Shown here: piece after piece, positions 55,113 through 64,000 of the stretch
Layout: the number at the start of each line of letters is the position of its first letter
How positions within the stretch are numbered: the stretch's first letter is position 1
NCBI RefSeq assembly: GCF_000712055.1
Contig: NZ_JOOA01000002.1
Coordinates: 1 to 64,000, forward strand
Origin: Ruminococcus sp. HUN007
GTDB lineage: Bacteria; Bacillota; Clostridia; Oscillospirales; Ruminococcaceae
Direction of reading: 5' to 3'
DNA length: 64,000 nucleotides
Position numbers and translations under genes: made by a program
The notes under the pieces: generated by a model
Databases searched by the model: none
What the model was told of the DNA's origin: nothing
The model's input: the letters and a program-made list of their open reading frames with translations, nothing else

Positions 55113-56712
55113 GGCCTTTCGTCGTTTATAGTGGGTAGACCATGAAAGCCACTTGCTAAAATTCATATAATGGAGTATCATTTAAAGTACCAGTAAATAA
55201 AGGAAGGTACATACAATTGTTTGATAATACAGCTTTATTCACAGCAGCACTTCAGCTCGAATATCCATGGAAAGTCACCAAGGTAGAACTTAAACCAGAA
55301 AAAGAAGGTTCATCGAAAATGGAACTTCATATAGACGTAGACTTTGAACGAGGAGCAAGGTTCATATTCTATTTTGATGATGGAAAGCAGTGGGTAGATG
55401 CAGATGGAAAACCAATTGAGAAGAGCGCCCACGACACCGTAAAAAGAACATGGCAACATCTGAATTTCTTTCAGTACAAAACATATATACACGCCAGAGT
55501 GCCTAAAGTAAGTGACGGAGAAGGCCATTGTCCAACAGCTCGTGTACCGTGGGCAAGAAAGAATTCAGGATTCACGCTGCTGTTTGAAGCTATGGTGATG
55601 GAATATGCAAAACATATGTCCGTATCATCAATTGCTAAGCTTCTGGAAGTGAACGATAAAAGACTTTGGCGAGTAATCAAGCATTACGTTGATGACGCAC
55701 GTAAGCTTGAAGAATATTCATCAGTCAGAAACTTAGGAATTGATGAAACAAGCCGTAAAGGACATAACTACATAAGTGTCATGGTTGATCTGGACGAACG
55801 CAAAGTAATCTATACAACAGAAGGAAAAGATCATACAACAGTAGATAAGTTTGTAACTGACTTCAAGGAACACAAAGGAGTTCCTGACAATATAGATATT
55901 GTTACATGTGATATGTCCCTTGGATTCAAGAAAGGAATAACTGAAAACTTTAAAAACAGCAAAACAGTAGCTGACAAATTTCATGTAATTAAACACGCTA
56001 ATGAAGCAGTTGATAAAGTACGGAAAAAAGAGAGTAAGTATGAGTCAGAGCTTAAAGGAAGCAAATATCTTTGGCTGAAAAACGAAGGCAATCTGACAGA
56101 CAAACAACTCGAATGGAAACAGAAAATCCTTAAGTCTGCAAAGCATTTAAAGACTGCAAGAGCATATGCTATCAGAGTGGAACTACAGGATATTTATGAG
56201 CAGTGCATAGATAGACAAAGTGCAGAACCAAGACTAAAAAAAGCTATGTTCCTGGATGATGCATTCACGCCTTGATGACATTAAAGGGTTCTGCAAACTC
56301 GTTAAAAGTCACTGGACTGAAATACTTAACTACTTTGATTACAGATATACAAATGCTATTCTTGAAGGCGTAAACTGCATAATACAAAATGTTAAGTGCA
56401 GAGCACGTGGTTTTAGAAATATGGAGTATTTCAAAACAATGATATATCTGAACTGCGGAAAGCTTGATATTGACACTGCTGTTAATAATGCTATTAAAAC
56501 ATTCGCTTTGGTATAACTGAGCTTTTATGCCGCGAAAGCCACTTGATAATGAGAAGGCAGTGTGATAGGCTGTTTGCCAGGCAGCACAGCCTTTAGGCGG
56601 CGCCTGCCTCGGCGGACAGAATATCATGCTGACAGAGGCTCATTGTCAAGTGGATCGTGGAATAAATGCGTACCTGAAGATAGGCCTTACCCACTACAAA
56701 TGACGAATCACC
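55113..56712. mobile_element. 1.6-kb ISL3-family insertion sequence
   Basis: Ends begin GGCCTTTCGTCGTTTATAGT and (complement) GGTGATTCGTCATTTGTAGT; both continue GGGTA. The 8-bp target AACGCAAA is repeated at 55105-55112 and 56713-56720. GG ends and 8-bp duplications are usual for ISL3. Contains one transposase gene. Confidence 0.85.
55217..56516 (+). pseudogene. ISL3-family transposase, frameshifted
   Basis: A TTG start at 55217 with AAGGAAGG. DDE features: NLGIDETSRKGHNYISVMVD, DIVTCDMSLGFKKGI, KFHVIKHANEAVD and the terminal NAILEGVNCIIQNVKCRARG. The frame ends at 56275; one A fewer in the A7 run at 56236-56242 gives KKLCSWMMHSRLDDIKGF and continues to 56516 (~432 residues). Confidence 0.8.
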
Positions 56713-57144
56713 AACGCAAATAATACTTTGTTTGATTCACACCCTGTTAATGAAGAACAAAAAAGCGTTATAGAGAAGATCAATAATGAAATAATAACCC
56801 AAAAAAACAGAAAGATAATATGCATTGTTTTATTAGTTGGTGTTTTATTCTTGGGCGCTCCTGTTATCATTAATTTGATAATGTCAATTTTGCATAGTTT
56901 TACAGTATCGCTTTTTGTTACTGCGGTAGGCTATATTTGCTTTGCTATATTACAAATAAAAAAAATATCAGCGATTGATGCTGATGTAAATGGGAAAAAA
57001 CTCTATATAAAGAACTATAATGAAAACTTACGCAAAAAAAGAATGGCTGTTGCTGATATAGTCAAGAATCATTCATTATCTTGTGATGAAAGAATAGCAG
57101 CTATTCAAAGAACCATTGAAAGTTAATGTTATAATTGAATTCAC

Positions 57145-58157
57145 TCAAAGCACTTGCTCATCACGGCACATGCTTTTTTCATTCCCTCACGGAGGTGAAA
57201 CCGTATGGCAAACAGAATAAAGGGCATTACCGTTGAGATTGGCGGCGATACGGCCAAGCTGTCAAAAGCGCTGGAAGGCGTCAATAAAAACATCAAGAAC
57301 ACGCAGACGCAGCTCAAGGATGTACAGAAGTTGCTGAAGCTCGATCCTTCCAACACGGAACTGCTCTCGCAGAAGCATAAGCTCCTCGCCGATGCGGTGA
57401 AGGCTACCAAAGAAAAGCTGGGAACCCTGAAAACGGTGACAGAGCAAGCAAATCAGGTGCTTGCCAACGGCGACATTTCGCAGGAGTAGTACGATGCCCT
57501 CCAGCGTGAGATCATCGAAACGGAACAGGAGCTACAGAACCTCCAGCGTGAGGCGGAGGCTTCCGGCACGGCTCTTGCAAAGCTCGGTCAGGCGGGTGAA
57601 ATGCTCGAAAAGGCTGGCGACAAAATCGCCGATGTCGGTACGACACTAACCATCCATGTGACCGTTCCCATTGCGGCTGCGGGTACAGCCGCTGTCAAAA
57701 CCGCAGCAGACTTTGACTCCGCCATGAGCAAGGTTGCTGCTGTATCCGGTGCGACTGGTGATGAGCTGGACGCACTCCGGGACAAGGCTCGTGAGATGGG
57801 CGCAAAGACCAAGCTTTCCGCTTCCGAGGCTGCCGATGCCATGAACTACATGGCGATGACGGGCTGGAAAACCGGCGATATGCTGGAGGGTATCGAGGGC
57901 ATCATGAACCTCGCTGCCGCTTCCGGTGAAGACTTGGCAATTACTTCGGATATTGTAACAGACGCTCTGACCGCTTTCGGCTTATCTGCTGCCGATAGCG
58001 GTCATTTTGCTGATGTACTGGCGGTGGCAGCGGCGGTGTGGTCAACAATTACTACAACAATGACAACAGCCGCACAGTGAATCAGACCAATAATAGTCCG
58101 AAATCGCTGTCACGGCTGGAGATTTATCGTATGACGCGGAATGCGCTGAATTTATGA
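57145..58157 (+). pseudogene. Phage tape-measure protein with leader copy D, internally deleted
   Basis: Leader copy D (57145-57204) precedes MANRIKGITVEIGGDTAKLS and a coiled-coil N terminus. A TAG at 57487-57489 interrupts it, the frame then continues (ATSGTALAKLGQAGEMLE-like, AMSKVAAVSGATGDELDALR). Near 58033 it jumps, out of frame, to a tape-measure C-terminal end (NNYYNNDNSRTVNQTNNSPK) ending at 58157. Most of the long protein has been deleted. Confidence 0.8.
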
Positions 58158-58811
58158 TTTTTGATATTCATTCCAAATGGTTCTGTCTAACATACCTACG
58201 GTCAGATCGGGATACTTTTCTTTCAACATCGAAACAGCATCTCTAAATAATTCCTGTATCTCATTAGGAGGCATATTGGCGTGGCAGAAATCCCAAATAC
58301 AATGGTTGATATGAACATCTACTTTACATCTATCGGTGTCACCAGCCATCATAAACAAATAGTCAACACCTGCATTGCCTAAGCCCTTAACAGAATAGAG
58401 TATTTTCTCAATAAACTCGGTATCCTCAAAGTTTTGAAAATCACTCATTGTTTCAATCTTGATATAAGACAAATATTTAGCGATTTTATAGCATACTTCT
58501 GTCTTCAGAACGCCTCCGCTTCGCTGATTATTCTGCAATACTGTTTTTGCGAATTCTGTAGCACCGTATTCATCCATGTGCTTAATGAAGGAAGTTATAG
58601 TATCAGATGCGCTATAAATATCACCATTTAGATATTTATCAGCGTATCTGTGAATGACAGGAAGTGTATGTTGATAGTATTTTGCACGAAGCGAAAATAT
58701 GCAGTCAATAATGCAAATTGAAAGCGACTGATAGCTGGGTATTGGTTGAATACCTCCCAGATCATAGTTTTCATCGCAGTACTTCGCAAATGATTCGGCA
58801 TTTTTATGCAT
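58152..58811 (-). CDS. Helix-hairpin-helix, DNA-glycosylase-like protein
   Basis: 219 residues from the ATG at 58811 (GAGGAG upstream). The segment VKGLGNAGVDYLFMMAGDTD with CKVDVHINHCIWDF resembles the helix-hairpin-helix and Asp-containing turn of the EndoIII superfamily. No Cys cluster. It is inserted between two broken tail genes, like the other cargo genes here. Function inferred from fold only. Confidence 0.55.
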   Translation of the reverse strand: MHKNAESFAKYCDENYDLGGIQPIPSYQSLSICIIDCIFSLRAKYYQHTLPVIHRYADKYLNGDIYSASDTITSFIKHMDEYGATEFAKTVLQNNQRSGGVLKTEVCYKIAKYLSYIKIETMSDFQNFEDTEFIEKILYSVKGLGNAGVDYLFMMAGDTDRCKVDVHINHCIWDFCHANMPPNEIQELFRDAVSMLKEKYPDLTVGMLDRTIWNEYQKS

Positions 58812-58925
58812 AGTTATTCTCCTCACAGTTGGTAATCCAACTAAATACTTCTGATGTAAACATTTTGAGTCTCGCTTTTTAAGTTATTATACCACACCCA
58901 CACCGAAAAAGTAAAGGGGGCAACC

Positions 58926-59370
58926 ATGTTTTTTGCACTTATTCTTGAAAACGCCAACGGTGACTGGGTGGACATGACCACGACCGCCAACCAGTATATG
59001 ACCGCAAAGGTCGAGGACTTGAATCCGCCTCCCGGCACGATCAGCACCTCCAGCTATGCAGCATGGGCGGCAGCTACCTGAACAATGCTTTCATCGAGAA
59101 GCGGAATATGGTCATTCACTTCGAGATGCGGGGCGTGGGACTGGAAGCCCGCCGACACCAGCTCTACAAGGTGGTGAAGCCCTCCCGTTACATCAAGGTC
59201 TACTATGCTACGGCAGGCATTGATGTGTTTGCGGAGGGCTATGTCGAGACCTGCGAGGTCAACAATTTTGAAATGCTTACTACGGGGCAGATTTCTATTC
59301 TCTGCCCCGACATTTATTGGTATTCAACCGAGTCGGTCATGGCGTATTACAGTCAGATTACCGGTGCTTT
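58926..59370 (+). pseudogene. Phage distal tail protein fragment
   Basis: MFFALILENANGDWVDMTTT is a Dit-type start. A missing base near 59049 shifts to MGGSYLNNAFIEKRNMVIHF. The homology ends at TESVMAYYSQITGAF, where integrase sequence begins. Confidence 0.7.
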
Positions 59371-59765
59371 CAGGTAATCATCGAGGACAGAGGTAAACCA
59401 AAGAAGGAGAAGTTCGTGGACAGATACTGCGGTTTCCTGTACTTCGACGATGAAGGTATGCCGTTGGTAGCTCTGCACTGGGGACACCGCTTCAATCGTA
59501 TGGTGAAGAAGTATAACGAGATTTATTGAGTGCAGATGCCAAACATCACGCCTCAGTCTGCCGTCATACCTATTGCAGCAATCAGGCGAAAGCAGGCAAA
59601 AACCCGAAAACGCTGCAATACCTGATGGGACACAGCGAAATCGGCGTCACACTTGACGTTTATACGCATCTGGGGCTGGAGGACGCTGCTGCGGAGCTTC
59701 ACCGCATGGAGGAACTCCAGAACGCTCGTCAGGAAATGAACAGAACAAAGGATGAAGCAGTATGA
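59371..59765 (+). pseudogene. Tyrosine integrase C-terminal fragment
   Basis: VIIEDRGKPKKEKFVDRY, then CRHTYCSNQAKAG (catalytic HxxR-type box HTYCS), LMGHSEIGVTLDVYTH with the catalytic Tyr. A TGA near 59528 and a lost base near 59565 break it. The preceding phage tail fragment is fused to it in the same region. Confidence 0.8.
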
Positions 59766-59852
59766 TATGCTTCCGGCTGCGGCTCACTCCAAGTGAGCCG
59801 TTATTTTTTTGCCCGTTTTGACTTGATGAATTGGAAGGATTATGGTATAATG
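59762..59852 (+). repeat. Post-integrase terminator/promoter repeat, copy B
   Basis: GATATGCTTCCGGCTGCGGC, GCTCACT/AGTGAGC hairpin with T7, then TTGATG-N17-TATAAT (-10 at 59846-59851). Almost identical to copy A. Confidence 0.75.
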
Positions 59853-59907
59853 ATGTGGTGAGAAAAAGAATATAGAGCAGATATGGTCGTTATTAAAAGG
59901 CTTTTAG

Positions 59908-61131
59908 GGAAACGCTGATTTAATCGACGTTAGTATTGACAAATTATCGTATATATGATATAATGTAGTTAATAAAATATATTATGCGAGGTATTTTGAT
60001 ATGAACGGACAGTTAAGTTTCAGCGATATGGAATATTCCCTTAGAAAGCGTCAGGGAAAAAAAGAAGCGTTTCTTAATAGAATGGAAGAGATAATTCCAT
60101 GGGATTCATGGATTCAGATAATCGCTCCTTACTATCCGTCAGGTAATCATGGCAGACCTGTAAAAGGTATCGAGACCATGCTTAGAATGTATCTTCTTCA
60201 GGATTGGTTCAATCTATCAGATGAAGGTGTCGAAGATGCTATTTATGATAGCTATGCAATGAGAAAATTCATGAAAATAAATTTTATGCATGAACAAGTT
60301 CCGGATGCAACAACATTACTGAAGTTTCGACATCTTCTTGAAGAACATAATATCGGCGACGCTATTTTCAAGGACGTTAATGATCGACTTGAAAAGGCAG
60401 GACTTATCATGCATGGTGGTACAATTGTTGACGCAACAATAATTGCAGCACCAAGTTCAACAAAGAATGCCAAGGGAGAACGTGATCCTGAAATGCATCA
60501 GACTAAGAAAGGCAATCAGTGGTATCATGGAATGAAGGTACATGCTGGAGTAGATGCTGGAACAGGATATGTGCATACAATAACCGGAACAGCGGCAAAT
60601 GTGCATGATTCCACTGAAGCATCTAAGCTTATTCGCAATGATGATGAAATAATGTACGGCGATTCTGGTTATCTTGGTGTTCCGGCACAGAATGCCATAA
60701 AACAGGATGAGCATCATAAAAACATGAAGTTTGAAATCAATAAAAGACCGTCAAGTTTAAAAACCTCAGATGACTATAACGGTATTAACTGGGATAAAAA
60801 GATGGAGCATGATAAGTCATCAGTAAGATGCAAAGTGGAACATGCTTTCCTCATTGTAAAGAATACATTTGGATACTCAAAAGTAGCATACAAAGGAATA
60901 AAAAAGAACATGAATAGATTCAATTTTCTATTCGCATCAGCAAATTTGCTGATGTGTTCTCGTGCAGGAAGAACTGCAGAATTTTGCAAGGGGTAAGTGT
61001 ACCCTAATGCGGATTAATTCCGCAAAAAATAATAAAAAAATGAGGTAAATGCTCGAATAGCGATTCGCATTTCAATATTATTCCAATATTACAAGGATAT
61101 TTTATTATATCACGACTTATTCAGCGTTTCC
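59908..61131. mobile_element. 1224-bp IS5-family insertion sequence
   Basis: Ends GGAAACGCTGATTTAAT and (complement) GGAAACGCTGAATAAGT. The 4-bp target TTAG is repeated at 59904-59907 and 61132-61135, the YTAR type expected for IS5. An internal promoter TTGACA-N17-TATAAT (59936-59964) lies before the transposase. Confidence 0.9.
60001..60996 (+). CDS. IS5-family transposase
   Basis: 331 residues, complete. N-terminal MNGQLSFSDMEYSLRKRQGK, then PDATTLLKFRHLLEEH; DDE residues in GTIVDATIIAAP, IMYGDSGYLG and VRCKVEHAFLIVKNTFGY (R/K spaced Glu). The only intact transposase in the window, so this element may be active and able to mobilise the 27051 MITE. Confidence 0.9.
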   Translation: MNGQLSFSDMEYSLRKRQGKKEAFLNRMEEIIPWDSWIQIIAPYYPSGNHGRPVKGIETMLRMYLLQDWFNLSDEGVEDAIYDSYAMRKFMKINFMHEQVPDATTLLKFRHLLEEHNIGDAIFKDVNDRLEKAGLIMHGGTIVDATIIAAPSSTKNAKGERDPEMHQTKKGNQWYHGMKVHAGVDAGTGYVHTITGTAANVHDSTEASKLIRNDDEIMYGDSGYLGVPAQNAIKQDEHHKNMKFEINKRPSSLKTSDDYNGINWDKKMEHDKSSVRCKVEHAFLIVKNTFGYSKVAYKGIKKNMNRFNFLFASANLLMCSRAGRTAEFCKG

Positions 61132-61157
61132 TTAGATAACGAATAGCAGGAGGAAAA

Positions 61158-62540
61158 ATGAAAAAACTACTTGTTTTATCGCTTATAATTGCAGGAATGA
61201 TTTCCATAGTGAGCTGCGCTGACAATCATACTTCTGATTTTGAAAATACTGTCGAACCTACTACCGAAACTACAGCTTTGACTGAAGCGACAACTGCTGA
61301 AGTAACAACAAAGGCGAAACCGGTTTATGACTATGTACATGGTGAGGACGGATACTATAATATTGCTGACGAGATGACTGAGTTTGATATGAAGTCTCAG
61401 AAATATGGTACCTGCTGGCTCTATGCAGCATCTGCGAGCATGGAAACTTCATATTTCAAGAAAAACAGCAGCTATATAACAATAGACCCCCTGCACCTTC
61501 TCGATATCATTTATCCGGATGAAAAAAACGAGGGCATTCTCTTAAAAGAAGGCGCTGACAGAAAAGAAGTAGGTGGCTTGCAGTGGACAGTCGCAGAAGA
61601 ATTGTCACACGGTTTTGATGACCTTGTTCTTAACAGCTCTGTGATCCTTGATCAAAATGACAGAGACGCCATAAAGGAGAATGTCCGAAAAAGAGGCGGA
61701 GTCGCTGTCGGCGTTCTTGATAGTGATAACAGTAAAATCGGATTTTTCGGTTCTTATCGCACCATAAACTACCATGAAAAGATCGGCTTCGACCACGATA
61801 TCACTATTATAGGCTATGATGACCATTTTCCAAAGGAATACTTCAAAGAGCCTGCTTCTGAGGACGGTGCATGGATCACCTACAACAGCAATAACGTCTC
61901 GGCAGGATTCTATTATGTATCTTACAGCGCTCCTCTCGAATTCGCCATATGCCACTCCGTCACGGATCAATACAGCGAGGTTCTCAGCTATGATGCCGGT
62001 GACGAGCAGTCTCTTATATCCCTGTATACACCGTATGCAGAGGCGCTCGGCTTTGACATCAGCAGCCTGCAGAACAGATCTGTAAAGACGGAAGGCAGCA
62101 CAAAGGTCGCGAATGTATTCCATAAAGCAGGAAAGCTTGCAGCTGTCGGTACTTATAACAACTTTGACGAACAGGATATCAAGATCGAGATATATGATGC
62201 AGAAATGCAGGATCTGCTGTATTCTCAGGAGGCAAAGCTCGGATGTCGCGGATATCATACCATAGAACTTGATACTCCGGTAGATGTTACCGATTATGCC
62301 GTTGTCATTACCTATCCGAACGGTGCGCCTATTGAGGGAGAGGGCATTGATTTCAGACAAATGGATCCGGAAGCTTTGACACCGATCGGCAATTTTGAAT
62401 ATAAAACCGTATCCGAAAAAGGTCAGTCCTTCGTTTATGTTGATGATAACTGGAAGGATATGACCGACAGCGATATAAAGGATGTTTTGAAGATAGACTT
62501 TGAGCCGAACAACTGTTGTATCAAAGCGCTTTACGAATAA
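61158..62540 (+). CDS. Papain-family (C1) lipoprotein peptidase with lectin-like domain
   Basis: 460 residues, AGGAGG upstream. Lipobox SIVSC (Cys ~20), Thr/Glu linker (30-55), then the C1 core: QKYGTCWLYAASASMET (Gln and Cys), FDHDITIIGYDD (His) and AWITYNSNN (Asn). Residues ~270-410 form a beta-rich lectin-like extension (VANVFHKAGKLAAVG). It should degrade proteins or peptides at the cell surface. It follows promoter copy B with the IS5 element between them. Confidence 0.85.
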   Translation: MKKLLVLSLIIAGMISIVSCADNHTSDFENTVEPTTETTALTEATTAEVTTKAKPVYDYVHGEDGYYNIADEMTEFDMKSQKYGTCWLYAASASMETSYFKKNSSYITIDPLHLLDIIYPDEKNEGILLKEGADRKEVGGLQWTVAEELSHGFDDLVLNSSVILDQNDRDAIKENVRKRGGVAVGVLDSDNSKIGFFGSYRTINYHEKIGFDHDITIIGYDDHFPKEYFKEPASEDGAWITYNSNNVSAGFYYVSYSAPLEFAICHSVTDQYSEVLSYDAGDEQSLISLYTPYAEALGFDISSLQNRSVKTEGSTKVANVFHKAGKLAAVGTYNNFDEQDIKIEIYDAEMQDLLYSQEAKLGCRGYHTIELDTPVDVTDYAVVITYPNGAPIEGEGIDFRQMDPEALTPIGNFEYKTVSEKGQSFVYVDDNWKDMTDSDIKDVLKIDFEPNNCCIKALYE

Positions 62541-62570
62541 CAATATTGTATGGGGAAATTATCGGCGCTT

Positions 62571-62680
62571 TAGTAGTAACCTACTGTAATCGCTTTACTA
62601 CTACCCGCTGTTTCCGCGATACGCGCCAATTCCTTAGTAGTAACACACCCTGTGTTTACTACCATTTTTACTACGAACGA
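62571..62680. repeat. Clustered TAGTAGTAAC / TTTACTACTAC words
   Basis: TTTAGTAGTAACC, TTTACTACTACC, TTAGTAGTAACA, TTTACTACCA and TTTACTACGA lie within 110 bases in both orientations between the peptidase and PAP2 genes. Could be protein-binding sites or an old attachment region; nothing coding is seen. Confidence 0.5.
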
Positions 62681-62784
62681 TGTCCTTAGAATGCTAAGAT
62701 TTGCCGCAATTTGCCGAGTTCACCGTGAATCTTGACAGAATCAATACACCCCCATATACAATGGGAAAGAAAGGAGTATCTGCA

Positions 62785-63678
62785 ATGCGTCTTGCCGTGA
62801 AACGAAATGTCTATCTTGTGATCGCAGTACTGTCTGTCATTTTGTTCGCCGTCGGCAGCTTCTGTGATCAGACGATTGCAGCGGCTGTTTACCGACCGAA
62901 TCAGCCTGCCGCACTGGTTTTTACAATTTTAGGGTATGTCCTTTTCTTCGGGACATTTCAGCTTCTTACCGGTGCGCTTTTCCGGCAGCTGCTGCTTCTC
63001 TCACAGACACGCATCAAGCGCATCCTGTGCACCTTCATTTGCTGCTATACCAGTATTTCAACGGCTGTCTTAGGCGGCGCCGGTTTGATAAGCGATTCCG
63101 TCATCGGACTGCTGTTTCCGAATACGGCATTCGGTTTCCGCCATACAGTCTGCATTGGATTATTGCTGTTTCTTCCGCCGGTGATTCTTGGTATGTTTAT
63201 GAACGGAAAGCAAGCGAAAAAGCACCTTGCCTACAGCATTCTGATCCTCCTCGTCATCATGGCGGTGAGTTTCTTCGGTCAGCTTATCTTCTCATCTCTC
63301 TACAGCCGCCCGCGCTTCCGCATTACGCAGAGCGGTTTGGAAGGTCTGGGATTCACACCGTGGTATAAACCGATTGACAATGCGGCTTTTTTCAGCGAAA
63401 CTTATCACCTGAAAAGCGATGCGCTTCGTTCCTTTTTCAGCGGTCATGCGCTCGATGCTGTCCTCAATCTCGCCATTTTTCCCGCACTCGCACAGACATT
63501 TCCAATATGGAAAGAGAAAGAACGCTTCCTGCAGATCACAGCCTTCGTTCTGATTCCGCCGATCGCGTTCTCAAGAATGGTGCTTGGTGCACATTACCTG
63601 AGCGACATATCCGCTGGAATGCTGTGCGGTCTGGGTTTTGTTATCCTGTATGAAATTCTCGTTCATAATAAGAAATGA
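62785..63678 (+). CDS. PAP2-family phosphatase
   Basis: 297 residues from the ATG at 62785 (AAGGAG upstream). About seven helices and the PAP2 motifs: SLYSRPRF (motif 1-like), FFSGHALDA (motif 2 with His) and SRMVLGAHYLSDISAG (motif 3). Family members dephosphorylate lipid phosphates such as phosphatidylglycerol phosphate or undecaprenyl pyrophosphate. Confidence 0.85.
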   Translation: MRLAVKRNVYLVIAVLSVILFAVGSFCDQTIAAAVYRPNQPAALVFTILGYVLFFGTFQLLTGALFRQLLLLSQTRIKRILCTFICCYTSISTAVLGGAGLISDSVIGLLFPNTAFGFRHTVCIGLLLFLPPVILGMFMNGKQAKKHLAYSILILLVIMAVSFFGQLIFSSLYSRPRFRITQSGLEGLGFTPWYKPIDNAAFFSETYHLKSDALRSFFSGHALDAVLNLAIFPALAQTFPIWKEKERFLQITAFVLIPPIAFSRMVLGAHYLSDISAGMLCGLGFVILYEILVHNKK

Positions 63679-63689
63679 CGCAGTTCTTA

Positions 63690-63770
63690 CCGGCTGCGGC
63701 TCACTTAGGTGAGCCGTTATTTTTTGCCTTTTTTGACTTGATAAATTGGAAGAATTATGGTATAACGATT
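63690..63770 (+). repeat. Terminator/promoter repeat, copy C
   Basis: CCGGCTGCGGCTCACTTAGG, GCTCAC/GTGAGC hairpin with T6, then TTGATA-N17-TATAAC. More diverged than copies A and B; it precedes the acetyltransferase. Confidence 0.7.
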
Positions 63771-63804
63771 AAGTACGAAAAATGCATCTGAGAGGTGAAG
63801 CGAA

Positions 63805-64000
63805 ATGATTGAAACAGAGAGATTAAAAATATACGCCGCATCTCAGGATATAATGGAAGCTTTCATCAAAGCGCAGACTGATGATGTCCTGAAAGCTGCT
63901 TACATAGAAATGCTGAACGGCTGTCTGGATCATCCGGATCAATGGGATTGGTATGCAATCTGGATGATCGAACTGAAAGACGGCACACATATCGGGGAAC
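63805..64000 (+). CDS. GNAT acetyltransferase (partial)
   Basis: Start at 63805 with GAGGTGAAG upstream. MIETERLKIYAASQDIMEAF and WYAIWMIELKDGTHIGE are a typical Acetyltransf_3 N terminus. The acetyl-CoA-binding part lies beyond the window. Substrate unknown. Confidence 0.8.
   Translation, partial: MIETERLKIYAASQDIMEAFIKAQTDDVLKAAYIEMLNGCLDHPDQWDWYAIWMIELKDGTHIGE

Larger units (their letters stand above)
54321..57126 (+). pseudogene. Membrane protein gene interrupted by an ISL3-type element
   Basis: Part 1 (54321 to 55112) and part 2 (56721 to 57126) join as FDGENANNTLFDSHPVNE once the IS and one 8-bp target copy are removed. A surplus A near 55026-55031 also shifts the frame (restored HIRVVILPVYKLKY). 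The intact ~397-residue protein would have a soluble N-terminal part with YPVYIFHFNYTASW and two helices (~305-350). GGAGGG precedes the ATG. Not recognised; it recalls zinc-ribbon membrane proteins but has no Cys pairs. Confidence 0.75.

Noticed and set aside
57487..57489. Amber recoding in the phage genes
   Set aside because: The same phage block contains deletions, lost bases and TGA stops, so decay explains it better.
61605..62543. 312-codon open frame on the minus strand
   Set aside because: It is the exact antisense of the papain-like peptidase gene, which has a ribosome site, lipobox and full catalytic motifs.

Overview
The window looks like an AT-rich chromosome segment of a gut or rumen Firmicute close to Ruminococcus (Oscillospiraceae). 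Support comes from a dockerin-bearing secreted protein, DUF4214 repeats, a FeoB-associated Cys-rich protein, a Vat-type acetyltransferase of Firmicute type, and TTGACA-N17-TATAAT promoters with AGGAGG ribosome sites. I saw no rRNA, tRNA or CRISPR array.

Region 1 (1-14 kb) is a rightward cluster: the tail of an ABC exporter, three class I methyltransferases, two alpha/beta hydrolases, an ECF-type S component, several small membrane proteins, a MacB/FtsX-type ABC pair and a heterodimeric ABC pair. Region 2 (14-21 kb) has an AAA/DUF4143 ATPase behind a 23-bp tandem repeat, a FeoB-associated/HMA fusion and a FecBCDE-type siderophore importer. Region 3 (21-30 kb) has a DUF4869 plus P-loop/TOPRIM-like gene pair, a dockerin/caspase-like/DUF4214 protein, a lipoprotein, and a radical SAM gene cut by an insertion sequence. 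Region 4 (30-40 kb) is a second iron block: feoABC on the minus strand and, divergently, a DUF6110 protein, a P1B ATPase, a Tp47-like wall-anchored protein, a ferric-reductase-like/FMN-binding protein and ApbE.

The iron genes share one signature. An 18-bp imperfect palindrome, roughly RGTTAG-N6-CTAACY, occurs eight times, and at most promoters it begins 7-9 bases after the -10 box. It precedes the methyltransferase/ABC cluster, the HMA protein, the fec operon, feoAB, the P-type ATPase and the flavin electron-transfer genes, so these probably form one metal-repressed regulon. The regulator is not in the window.

Region 5 (40-64 kb) is accessory: a Vat acetyltransferase, a cation efflux protein, sfsA, many orphan small genes, and a shredded prophage whose tape-measure leader occurs four times and whose post-integrase promoter occurs three times, with unrelated cargo genes between. 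It also holds IS66-, ISL3- and IS5-type elements. At least eleven otherwise well-preserved reading frames in the window are each broken by exactly one extra base, mostly in A or T runs. Sequence error must be excluded before calling those genes dead.
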